A DNA stretch of 64,000 nucleotides from Hydrogenoanaerobacterium sp032017025 (GTDB taxonomy: Bacteria; Bacillota; Clostridia; Oscillospirales; Ruminococcaceae): positions 1-64,000 of the forward strand of contig NZ_DALZQO010000001.1 in assembly GCF_032017025.1 (NCBI RefSeq), read 5' to 3'. Shown here one piece after another: positions 52,994-60,402 of the stretch. How positions within the stretch are numbered: position 1 is the first letter of the stretch; the number at the start of each line of letters is the position of its first letter. The notes below the pieces were generated by a model. The model did no database searches and was not told the DNA's origin. It saw nothing but the letters and a program-made list of their open reading frames with translations. The translations under genes were made by a program, and so were the position numbers.

Positions 52994-53983
52994 TTAAATT
53001 GGGTATTTGCGGAGGCGTACGCCATGAATGGGCACTCTCCCCTGAATTGCTTCCGGAACCGCTTCGTACAGAATATTATCTACTTTTATCAGCGGAACCT
53101 GCCCTTCACGCAGCACGGTATAGGAGTGGCCGTTCGCCTCCAACCGCGCTTTTACATCGCTCAGCCTTTGGTTTGAGTTAGAAAACCAAGCCTCGGTATC
53201 GATAAAAACGGATTGAGAACGCTCAAAAAACGGAAATATAAAATTCACACCTGTGCCCGTAGAAGTTTTGATAACGGTTTTTTTTGCATTCAGTAACCCT
53301 TTTATTGCGATTTCGATACCACGGTGTATATCAATTTCAAATACTGCTTTTGCAAATGTTGAGCTTTGGCGCAGCTCATATATTCTAAGCGCTACTGTTT
53401 GCAGCTCGTTTTTCGAGAATATATCATGCAAGCAAGCGCTCTCACGGAGAAGCCAAAGCATCAATATCGTTTCATCCGTTACCGAGCCTTCTTCTAAAAT
53501 TTCTGCACGAATGCTCTCTGTAATCCTTGTATACTCCTCAATATTGCTGCGATATTCTTTTATTTTAACCCCTGCGCCGTCATAAAATAGGTCGCATCCC
53601 AAAAGATTCGGAATTTCTTCCAACAAGTCTGCTCCCATTAAAAAGTCTGCTATGGCGCGCTCTAGTTTTTTTAGTTTCCTCATGGAAAGTTTGGACGCTT
53701 TCGCTAGCCACCATTTCAGGTTGCCGTTTACGCTGCCTTTTTTGTAAGCCAAAGCATTCAGAACAGTCTCCTGGTATAGAGCAATGTCAGACTGTTCGGA
53801 TACACTTTTTTGCAAGGTTGCGTTATACCCTGTTTGCGTGAATCCTCCATCTAGATAGATCTCTAAAATAACCGCCGCCGCGATACAACGAAGAGAAATT
53901 TTCTTTACTGTTGTCATATAGCGGCTATCCTGCGCGTTTAGCGCAATCATAGAAAAACTTTGTGCCAGCTTTAAATTACACAT
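52994..53983 (-). CDS. Uncharacterised protein paired with a MerR regulator
   Basis: A 329-residue protein. The N-terminus (LAQSFSMIALNAQDSR, then CIAAAVILEIYLDGGF) vaguely recalls GPP34/GOLPH3-like phosphoinositide-binding proteins, but I am not sure of that. The C-terminal 100 residues (VNFIFPFFERSQSVFIDTEAWF) look like a separate small domain. RBS AGGGGGGAAACATC precedes the ATG. Heptamer repeats and a palindrome lie in its leader. Confidence 0.55.
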   Translation of the reverse strand: MCNLKLAQSFSMIALNAQDSRYMTTVKKISLRCIAAAVILEIYLDGGFTQTGYNATLQKSVSEQSDIALYQETVLNALAYKKGSVNGNLKWWLAKASKLSMRKLKKLERAIADFLMGADLLEEIPNLLGCDLFYDGAGVKIKEYRSNIEEYTRITESIRAEILEEGSVTDETILMLWLLRESACLHDIFSKNELQTVALRIYELRQSSTFAKAVFEIDIHRGIEIAIKGLLNAKKTVIKTSTGTGVNFIFPFFERSQSVFIDTEAWFSNSNQRLSDVKARLEANGHSYTVLREGQVPLIKVDNILYEAVPEAIQGRVPIHGVRLRKYPI

Positions 53984-54010
53984 GATGTTTCCCCCCTAAA
54001 AAAATGCTCT

Positions 54011-54044
54011 CTACTTACTACTTACTACTTACTACTTACTACTT
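54011..54044. repeat. Tandem heptamer repeat, about 4.9 copies of CTACTTA
   Basis: 34 bases of CTACTTA in perfect tandem, 28 bases upstream of the 329-residue gene. The last copy merges with the perfect palindrome TACTAC-TT-GTAGTA (54037-54050) over the transcription start. Copy number could change by slippage. Confidence 0.95.
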
Positions 54045-54047
54045 GTA

Positions 54048-54076
54048 GTAATACCACATACGTGTTTTTTTGTCAA
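54048..54076 (-). promoter_or_regulatory. Promoter of the MerR operon
   Basis: On the minus strand: -35 TTGACA (54076-54071), 17-base spacer, -10 TATTAC (54053-54048). The start site would lie near 54041, inside the palindrome, so the heptamers would be in the untranslated leader. Confidence 0.7.
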
Positions 54077-54226
54077 GTGTTTTTCTATCCACACCTTGTT
54101 TCGCGGTCTCTCCCCTTTGTCTTTTGTTCTTTTTCTATCTTTAACTTACTTTATATAGTTTTTTGCACACTTTATCAAACTGTTCGAATATCATGTTACT
54201 ATTATTATTTGATTGAGGGTGCTGAT

Positions 54227-55036
54227 GTGGAATACAGGATAAAGGTAGAGCCGAATGTAAAAATATATGTAAATGATATTAACCCACGGGGCAGAAAGAC
54301 CATCTTATTTATTCACGGATGGCCAGCAAACTATAAAATGTTTGAGTACCAATACAATAAGCTTGTTCCGTTAGGTTACCGCTGTATCGGCTTTGACATG
54401 AGGGGATTCGGAAATTCAGATAAGCCCTTGACAGGTTATACCTATGACAGGCTAGCGGATGATTTAAAAATTGTAATTGAGACCCTAGGGCTAAGAGATA
54501 TTACCCTTTCGGGGCATTCTACAGGCGGTGCAGTCGCAATTCGGTATATGGCACGGTATAAAGGGTACGGGGTATGCAAACTTGCTCTGTTCGCAGCAGC
54601 TGCACCCAGCCTTATCAGGCGGCCGTATTTCCCCTATGGGCAAACAGAAGAAGCGATTCAGGCAATTATTCAGTCTACGTATGCCGACCGCCCTTTGATG
54701 CTGCATAACTTTGGTGAAATGTTCTTTTATCAGAAGGTTTCTCAGCCTTTCTCCGATTGGTTTTTCCAATTAGGGCTGCAGGCTGCCAGCTGGTCAACCA
54801 TTGCGATCTCGAAAGCTTGGTTGGTCGAAGAACTGTTTTCTGACCTCGGAAAAATTCACGTTCCCACCTTGATTATGCATGGTATCCATGATCAAGTGGT
54901 ACCGTATCCTTTGGCTACTGCGCAGAATCTGGGTATTAAAAACTCGAAACTTATAACATTTGAGAACAGCGGACATGGGCTGTTTTATGATGAACGGGAT
55001 AAGTTTAACAGTGAACTGATACAATTTGTTGGGTAG
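54227..55036 (+). CDS. Alpha/beta hydrolase (haloperoxidase/esterase-like)
   Basis: A 269-residue protein from the GTG at 54227 (GAGGGTG upstream). The longer frame back to 54062 encodes an unlikely Phe/Tyr-rich stretch and crosses the divergent promoter. Motifs: FIHGWPANYKMFEYQ, FDMRGFGNSDKP, nucleophile SGHSTGG (about 107-113), HDQVVPY and SGHGLFYD (catalytic histidine). These fit non-haem chloroperoxidase/esterase-like hydrolases. It is divergent from the MerR operon and ends before a terminator. Confidence 0.85.
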   Translation: MEYRIKVEPNVKIYVNDINPRGRKTILFIHGWPANYKMFEYQYNKLVPLGYRCIGFDMRGFGNSDKPLTGYTYDRLADDLKIVIETLGLRDITLSGHSTGGAVAIRYMARYKGYGVCKLALFAAAAPSLIRRPYFPYGQTEEAIQAIIQSTYADRPLMLHNFGEMFFYQKVSQPFSDWFFQLGLQAASWSTIAISKAWLVEELFSDLGKIHVPTLIMHGIHDQVVPYPLATAQNLGIKNSKLITFENSGHGLFYDERDKFNSELIQFVG

Positions 55037-55104
55037 CGATTCGTACGGTTATAGGTCTGTCCAATCGAATATTCGTATTACAGTACTATCCTTTCTACTA
55101 AATT

Positions 55105-55147
55105 AAAAGCTACATTTCACCGATAGTAACAGTGAAATGCAGCTTTT
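55105..55147 (+). terminator. Terminator after the hydrolase
   Basis: AAAAGCTACATTTCAC and GTGAAATGCAGCTTTT pair with one mismatch, followed by GCTTTTG. Confidence 0.8.
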
Positions 55148-55226
55148 GCTTTTGTAAGCATAAAAACAGATTGACTCTGCTGATTAAACCGCCCTTTTGC
55201 GTACACACTAATACCGAGGTGATTGT

Positions 55227-55400
55227 ATGCACGATAACATTCACAGCTTGTTTTCGTTTGGTTTTGGTGGCGATATGTCCGCTGCCTCCTATTTTGAAGA
55301 TCTACCGGAGGACGTAAAGCGAATCGTAAGCGAGCATGCGCATGAATTTCATTCTGTGGATGAAATGAAAAAGTACGTTGAAAACCTATTAAAACCGTAG
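55227..55400 (+). CDS. 57-residue acidic protein
   Basis: A small gene from the ATG at 55227 with CCGAGGTGA upstream, ending at TAG 55398-55400. The product starts MHDNIHSLFSFGFGGDM and ends with a helix DEMKKYVENLLK. No family is recognised. It is short but has a good RBS and plausible amino-acid composition. Confidence 0.5.
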   Translation: MHDNIHSLFSFGFGGDMSAASYFEDLPEDVKRIVSEHAHEFHSVDEMKKYVENLLKP

Positions 55401-55627
55401 GGCAAAGCTATTTAGCTTTGCTTTTTTGTTTTCACAATCTGCTTATTCTCAACCAAATTCTACAAAATATGTAATTTGATGCTCTGTTTTTTGTGAAGTC
55501 CTACAATTATTATCCATTCGGCAAAGTCTCTTATTTCTCGACATTTCCCGCTATTGCAATTTTTGCAGTCTTCTATTAAACTAACAATTGTTGCGCAATA
55601 AATTTATATAAAAGGATGTATTAAAAA

Positions 55628-55846
55628 TTGAAAAGAATCACTGTGAGCCTAAGCTTGTTAAAGGAAAAATTGTTGGAAATAGAAAACGACAATATGGACT
55701 TGGTAGAACTTCGTATTGTAAGCGGTACGGTAGACAACATGGTAGTCAACGCCCCATTTCTTCATTTTGAGGGAATTTCTAAAAACGGAGCCTATAAGGA
55801 TTATGAGAGCATCGATGAATCTTCGATTGTTGGAATGTTTGCTTAA
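55628..55846 (+). CDS. 72-residue uncharacterised protein
   Basis: Begins with TTG (AAAGGATG upstream) and encodes KRITVSLSLLKEKLLEIENDN, then VNAPFLHFEGISKNGAYKDYESID. It looks like a small beta-rich protein with an N-terminal helix. The family is unknown. A terminator follows within 10 bases. The preceding gap (55401-55627) shows no further gene. Confidence 0.6.
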   Translation: MKRITVSLSLLKEKLLEIENDNMDLVELRIVSGTVDNMVVNAPFLHFEGISKNGAYKDYESIDESSIVGMFA

Positions 55847-55855
55847 TACATAGAT

Positions 55856-55886
55856 AAAGACTGTATCCGGCCGAATACAGTCTTTT
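55856..55886. terminator. Bidirectional terminator
   Basis: AAAGACTGTAT and ATACAGTCTTT pair perfectly around eight bases, between two converging small genes. Confidence 0.85.
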
Positions 55887-55896
55887 CCAAGCTTTA

Positions 55897-56097
55897 TTAA
55901 GAAAGGCCTTCAACAAAACTTTTAATATCCTCTAATTCATGATACAACGACGCACCAATAACGCGGGACAATGCCTGATTTAGCTCATCGTATTGATTTT
56001 CGGTGGGCTTGGTGGATGTAGTTCTGTGTTTTTCCAGACGTTTTATCCTGTCATCCAACTCCCCAATAATCTTCTGCTTCACATCCATTTTATTCAC
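55897..56097 (-). CDS. 66-residue coiled protein
   Basis: A small charged helical protein (KMDVKQKIIGELDDRIKRLEKHR). AAAGGAGTG lies before the ATG, so it is likely real. No family is recognised. It stands between two terminators. Confidence 0.6.
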   Translation of the reverse strand: MNKMDVKQKIIGELDDRIKRLEKHRTTSTKPTENQYDELNQALSRVIGASLYHELEDIKSFVEGLS

Positions 56098-56147
56098 TCC
56101 TTTTTCTTTTATTATCTCCTCCCTGTTTGTTCCTATCCAAGAAGAAA

Positions 56148-56172
56148 AACCTGCATTTTTAAAATGCAGGTT
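56148..56172. terminator. Terminator of the BusR-like gene
   Basis: AACCTGCATTTT and AAAATGCAGGTT pair around one base, with T-runs on both strands. Confidence 0.8.
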
Positions 56173-56177
56173 CTTAT

Positions 56178-56795
56178 TTATTTTACTAATTCTTTTACTT
56201 TATCCACCGAATCGACTTTCCCTGCCACAACCAGTATGTCATAAGGCTTAAATATAGCATTGGGCCCTGGTGAAAGATTGATTTTACCCTCACTTTTAAT
56301 GGCGACAATGGTGGCTTCTGTATTTTGCCAAAACTCCAATTCGCGCACACTTTTACCAATGATATGGGAACCCGGCAAAATTTCAAACTCGTAGTTGCGC
56401 AGCGGGTCGCTGCTTTTAAAGCGGTCACCAAGATCGGTAATTTGATTCACCAGCTCAATAATACGCGTGTTAACCTTGCCGCGTTCATCAAGCAGAGCGC
56501 GCAGCTCGGCTTTCAGAGAACGAATATCCTTTCCGGTTTCAAACTTTTCAATGTATTCCACTGCATTTTTTCGCGAGAGTACCGTTGCGCCGATGTTTTG
56601 CTGTACACTGATAATTTCCATATCGGCAAGTTGTTTAAAGGCACGGCGGATAGTCTCCTGCGAGACACCATACTCCGTAGACATCAGGGAACGACCGGTA
56701 AATTTTGAATTCTCGGCAAGCTCGCCCGATGCGATTTTCGTGGCAATATCAAAGGCTACCTGAGAATATACAGGGGGCTTGGGGTTGTTTCTCAT
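56178..56795 (-). CDS. GntR-type regulator with C-terminal RCK_C domain, BusR-like
   Basis: A 205-residue protein. The N-terminal GntR winged helix is YSQVAFDIATKIASGELAENSKFTGRSLMSTEYGVSQETIRRAFKQLADMEII. A coiled middle (residues 80-120) leads to an RCK_C/TrkA-C domain at about 135-205 (LPGSHIIGKSVRELEFW...INLSPGPNAIFKPYDILVVAG). This is the domain order of BusR, the c-di-AMP-responsive repressor of osmolyte uptake. The divergent MscS and membrane protein genes support an osmotic role. Binding of c-di-AMP is inferred from family knowledge. Confidence 0.85.
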   Translation of the reverse strand: MRNNPKPPVYSQVAFDIATKIASGELAENSKFTGRSLMSTEYGVSQETIRRAFKQLADMEIISVQQNIGATVLSRKNAVEYIEKFETGKDIRSLKAELRALLDERGKVNTRIIELVNQITDLGDRFKSSDPLRNYEFEILPGSHIIGKSVRELEFWQNTEATIVAIKSEGKINLSPGPNAIFKPYDILVVAGKVDSVDKVKELVK

Positions 56796-56974
56796 ATTAT
56801 GGCACCATCTTTTTTTATAATACTATTATCTTAACACAAATTAATAAAAATTGCCAGTGGTGTGTATCGACCATTCATAAAAGGTTCATTTGACGATGAG
56901 TAGTGGATGCGGTATACTTTTTTGTAAGGGCGATATTCCATGCAGCCTTTGCCCTATTGTAAAGGTGGTAACCA

Positions 56975-57508
56975 ATGAAACTGATTAAACAGAAACCTCA
57001 CCCAGCCACACGTAAAATTGCCCGGATTTTATTTTGGAGCAGCCTTAGCCTGCGCATAGCTCTGGCAGGGTTGGAGCTTACCGCAGGGCTGTATATTGCA
57101 GGAACAGTAACCCTGCCACTGATTAACTTTGTTGTGCTAATTTCAGCACTGTTTTTAATTCAAAAGCGCCGTGCTGTGCTTTATATCCTCACCGGGCTCT
57201 TGATTGTATGCAATGCAGCCCTGTTGCTTATCAATAATGATTGTGCGGAATATTATTTTACATCTCCGCAAAAGACCAACACATTGGTCATTCGTGAAAA
57301 AAGCGCCTTGATCAGTTCCGGCTGGGCAGATGTTTACAGCCGCGAATTTGGTATTTTCAAACGTAAACTAGATTATAAAGTGGGTACCGATGACAGCTAC
57401 CAGCCGTTTGCACATGGGCAATATCGTCTAGAATGGACAGGCGAATTCACCGCATTGCTGGACTATTACAATGGACATGGTTATCAGCAGCTTGAAATCA
57501 AGCTATAG
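56975..57508 (+). CDS. Membrane protein upstream of MscS
   Basis: A 177-residue protein with three or four membrane segments in residues 18-95 and an extracellular C-terminal half without cysteines. GGTGGTAACC precedes the ATG. It ends 18 bases before mscS, so the two are probably co-transcribed. No family is recognised. Confidence 0.7.
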   Translation: MKLIKQKPHPATRKIARILFWSSLSLRIALAGLELTAGLYIAGTVTLPLINFVVLISALFLIQKRRAVLYILTGLLIVCNAALLLINNDCAEYYFTSPQKTNTLVIREKSALISSGWADVYSREFGIFKRKLDYKVGTDDSYQPFAHGQYRLEWTGEFTALLDYYNGHGYQQLEIKL

Positions 57509-57526
57509 TATCCGGGAGGGGCAACT

Positions 57527-58534
57527 ATGACACCCAATATTTCAAATGATATGCTGGAAACACCGGCGACCATCAGCGGGCAATTGTTAATGAAATTAGA
57601 AACACTAGTGGAGTATTTTAGGGGCAATGCCGGCGAACTGATCTGGAATGTTATTGTGGTTGCTGTTATTTTGCTGCTTGCAAAGCTGGCGTTGTACCTT
57701 ATTTCACTTGGTACAAAATCGACTATGCAAAAGCAAAAATACCACCGCAGTGAGAAGCAAGGAAAACGCATTGATACGATGATGACGCTGCTGCGCAGTG
57801 CCGCGCGGTATGTGATTTATTTTATTGCCCTTTTACTGATTCTGCGCCAGTTTAATCTTTTCGAAAGCATGAAAGGCTTGGTTGTAACAGCCGGTATCGG
57901 CAGCTTGGCCATCGGTTTTGGCGCGCAAAACCTTGTAAAAGATGTTGTCACCGGATTTTTTATGATGTTTGAGAACCAGTTCTCGGTGGGAGACTATATT
58001 AAAACCGAAGAATTTGAGGGTACCGTAGAAGCAACTGCGGTACGCGTCACCTATCTGCGCACCTTTAAAGGTGAACAGGTCATTATTCCAAACGGAACGA
58101 TCTCGCGTGTTGTGAACTACTCTCGTGGAGATAATGTAGCTTCTATTACTGTTTCCACCCCATATGAGGCAGATACACGCAAGATGATTCAATTGATTGA
58201 GCGCGCTGTGACGCTTTATGCGAGTGAAAATACAGATGTGATCAAGGAGCCACCCGTTGTGCAGGGTATCACCTCGTTTGGCAGCTCCACTGTGGATATC
58301 GGTGTTATCTGCAAGGTGCATTCTATGAAGCAGTGGCAGGTGGAGCGTGGTATGCGGCTCGCTGTAAAAGAAATGCTTGATCGAAACGATATTGACTATC
58401 CCTATCCCCGCATAATCACAATGGATTATGCCCCACCAAAGGAATTGGCGCTGGATCAACTTGCAGAAGAAACGCAACAGCAGAAAGACGCTGCAACGGA
58501 GATACCGGAGTGGGCAAATGTTGAGGATGATTGA
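57527..58534 (+). CDS. mscS: MscS-family mechanosensitive ion channel
   Basis: A 335-residue channel. It has two or three membrane segments, then the pore helix and gate region VVTAGIGSLAIGFGAQNLVKDVVTGFFMMFENQFSVGDYI, the MscS hallmark. The cytoplasmic beta domain (VRVTYLRTFKGEQVIIPNGTISRVVNYSR) follows. It opens on hypo-osmotic shock to release solutes. GGGAGGGGCAACT precedes the ATG. The divergent BusR-like gene points to coordinated osmotic control. Confidence 0.93.
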   Translation: MTPNISNDMLETPATISGQLLMKLETLVEYFRGNAGELIWNVIVVAVILLLAKLALYLISLGTKSTMQKQKYHRSEKQGKRIDTMMTLLRSAARYVIYFIALLLILRQFNLFESMKGLVVTAGIGSLAIGFGAQNLVKDVVTGFFMMFENQFSVGDYIKTEEFEGTVEATAVRVTYLRTFKGEQVIIPNGTISRVVNYSRGDNVASITVSTPYEADTRKMIQLIERAVTLYASENTDVIKEPPVVQGITSFGSSTVDIGVICKVHSMKQWQVERGMRLAVKEMLDRNDIDYPYPRIITMDYAPPKELALDQLAEETQQQKDAATEIPEWANVEDD

Positions 58535-58762
58535 TTTGTTCAGCAGACATTTATATAGGATTTTTTATAATTTAGTAAAATTTCCATTTTTAAACTCTAA
58601 TATTATTGCTTCTTTTCGGATATATTAGTAAAGACACTATTGAAAGGAGATGTCCCGAAGTTGGAGAATTAACGAGCATACCGTAGTATTTTATAATACT
58701 GCCAGTATGTAAGCGATTGTTCATTGGATAGGAAGTCTCAAAAAGTCAATAATGTCTTTGAG

Positions 58763-58796
58763 AACCATCACCTAATTAAATTAGGTGATGGTTTTT
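58763..58796 (+). terminator. Terminator downstream of mscS
   Basis: AACCATCACCTAA and TTAGGTGATGGTT form a perfect 13-pair hairpin, followed by TTTG. The 230 bases between mscS and this hairpin hold no supported gene; a 20-codon frame after GAAAGGAG at about 58645 is too close to its start site to be convincing. Confidence 0.85.
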
Positions 58797-58838
58797 GTTT
58801 AAAAAAACATATCAAATCTGCACATAATAAAAATAAAG

Positions 58839-58874
58839 AGCCTCCTTAACATGTTTACAAATGTTAAAAAGGCT
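58839..58874 (-). terminator. Terminator of yebC
   Basis: On the minus strand AGCCTTTTTAACAT and ATGTTAAGGAGGCT pair with two mismatches around eight bases, followed by CTTTATTTT. Confidence 0.75.
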
Positions 58875-58941
58875 TTTATTGTGCTCTACTTCTCGTAACT
58901 TGATACTTAAAAAGTGATTTTAGAACAGATACGCTTTACAA

Positions 58942-59685
58942 TCAGTCTTCGTCAGGTTCTTCCGGCATCTCCCAGTTGTGGAAGACCTCCTGCACATCGT
59001 CGTTATCCTCGAGGTGCTCAAGCAGCAGAGACATTTTGTTCTGCAGGTCTGGGTCTTCAATGGCAGTGTAGGTGGAAGGCACCATTACGGGGTCTGCCGA
59101 CAAAACCTTATAGCCTTTCTCGATTAATCCCTTGTTTACTGCGTGAACGTCATTGGGCTCGCAGGAGATTTCAACCACATCGTCTTCAAAGCTGAAGTCG
59201 CTTGCACCAACATCCATGCAATCCTCCATCACCTTATCCTCGGTGAGTTTGTTGTTCTCAACCACAACAATACCTTTGCGCTCAAACATAAAAGAAACAC
59301 AGCCGCTTTGCCCGAGGTTGCCGCCAAATTTATCAAAGTAATGACGCAGGTCACCCGCTGTACGGTTTTTGTTATCGGTAAGTGCTTCAACAATAACCGC
59401 CACGCCGCAGGGGCCATAACCCTCATACACCATATCGACGTAATTATTTTTGTCGCCATCGCTGCTTGCTTTTTTAATTGCGCGCTCTATATTATCGTTC
59501 GGAACATTGTTCGCTTTCGCTTTTGCAATAAGGTCATAAAGCTTGCTGTTGTTGTTTGGGTCGGCACCGCTTTCTTTTACTGCTACCGCAATTTCTCTGC
59601 CTATTTTGGTAAAGATCTTGGCACGGGCACCATCTGTCTTTTCTTTTTTACGCTTGATGGTACTCCATTTGGAATGTCCAGACAT
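58942..59685 (-). CDS. yebC: YebC/PmpR-family transcriptional/translation factor
   Basis: A 247-residue protein with the family start SGHSKWSTIKRKKEKTDGARAKIFTKIGREI and the internal MVYEGYGPCGVAVIVEALTDNKNRT. The three-domain layout and length are normal. YebC proteins help ribosomes at difficult sequences such as polyproline and also act as regulators. The ATG follows GAGGACG. It is a typical core-chromosome gene, which supports a chromosomal flank here. Confidence 0.95.
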   Translation of the reverse strand: MSGHSKWSTIKRKKEKTDGARAKIFTKIGREIAVAVKESGADPNNNSKLYDLIAKAKANNVPNDNIERAIKKASSDGDKNNYVDMVYEGYGPCGVAVIVEALTDNKNRTAGDLRHYFDKFGGNLGQSGCVSFMFERKGIVVVENNKLTEDKVMEDCMDVGASDFSFEDDVVEISCEPNDVHAVNKGLIEKGYKVLSADPVMVPSTYTAIEDPDLQNKMSLLLEHLEDNDDVQEVFHNWEMPEEPDED

Positions 59686-59816
59686 CTAAAATCGTCCTCT
59701 CATGTAAAGAATTCATACTGATACATTTTATCACACCAAATTGGCTTGTTCAAGGGCAAAAACAGGAACCCAGCAAAAATTTGTTTTAATAAAAGCATGT
59801 TTGCAACCATTGCACA

Positions 59817-59845
59817 TTGTTCACTTCCGCTAAAAGTGATACAAT
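59817..59845 (+). promoter_or_regulatory. Candidate promoter of the PII-like gene
   Basis: TTGTTC (59817-59822), a 17-base spacer and TACAAT (59840-59845). The -35 is only moderate. The gene starts 65 bases downstream. Confidence 0.5.
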
Positions 59846-59909
59846 AGATTATCATAAATCCACACGAAAATAAGCTGTAGCCACTACAGCCATCGAGGAG
59901 GTCAGATTA

Positions 59910-60254
59910 ATGAAGCTTTTGGTTTTCGTTTTAAACAAGGTAGAGGCTTTGGAGCCCCTGCTGGAACGCTTTTCACACGACGGTATCAATGGTGCAACCA
60001 TATTAAACAGCAACGGCATGGCACACACTCTTTCAGAGTGCGGCAGCTCGTTTCTTGGCTCGCTGCGTGCAATTCTGAACCCCGACCGTGTGGAGAGCAG
60101 AACCCTGTTTGCGGTGCTGCCCGAGGAGCAGGTTGAAATTGCCCTAAATGCAATTGAGTTGGTGGTTGGAGATCTCTCCAAGCCCGACACCGGCATTGTT
60201 TTCACGGTTCCCGTCGATTTTACGAAAGGTATCAAACTGGACTCGAAGCAATAA
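59910..60254 (+). CDS. PII-like regulator protein
   Basis: A 114-residue protein of ferredoxin-like fold: MKLLVFVLNKVEALEPLLERFSHDGINGATILNSNGM at the N-terminus and a C-terminal DTGIVFTVPVDF. It resembles the PII/CutA-like superfamily, but the T-loop of GlnB is shortened, so it may bind another nucleotide or none. GAGGAGGT precedes the ATG. It is a single-gene unit with its own promoter and terminator. Confidence 0.7.
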   Translation: MKLLVFVLNKVEALEPLLERFSHDGINGATILNSNGMAHTLSECGSSFLGSLRAILNPDRVESRTLFAVLPEEQVEIALNAIELVVGDLSKPDTGIVFTVPVDFTKGIKLDSKQ

Positions 60255-60268
60255 TGATGAGCACTCCC

Positions 60269-60306
60269 AACCCCCGCTGTCTCTTTCAGACGGTGGGGGG
60301 TTCTTT
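60269..60306 (+). terminator. Terminator of the PII-like gene
   Basis: AACCCCCGCTGTCT and AGACGGTGGGGGGTT pair with a small bulge or G-U and are followed by CTTT. Confidence 0.75.
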
Positions 60307-60325
60307 AAAAATACCCAAAAATAGG

Positions 60326-60353
60326 TTGATTTTCTTTATAATTGGAATATACT
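60326..60353 (+). promoter_or_regulatory. Candidate promoter of adenine deaminase
   Basis: TTGATT (60326-60331), a 16-base spacer and TATACT (60348-60353). The short palindrome ACTATATAGT overlaps the -10. No purine riboswitch fits in the short leader. Confidence 0.55.
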
Positions 60354-60402
60354 ATATAGTAATACTTATATATAATATATACAGTTTAAAGGAGGTTGTG
60401 AT

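Noticed and set aside
54011..54044. CRISPR array
   Set aside because: The units are 7 bases long and directly tandem, with no spacers.
54062..54226. N-terminal extension of the second hydrolase
   Set aside because: It is a Phe/Tyr-rich stretch overlapping the divergent promoter; the GTG at 54227 fits the family start.
60354..60402. Purine riboswitch before ade
   Set aside because: The leader is under 50 bases and lacks the conserved three-way junction sequences.
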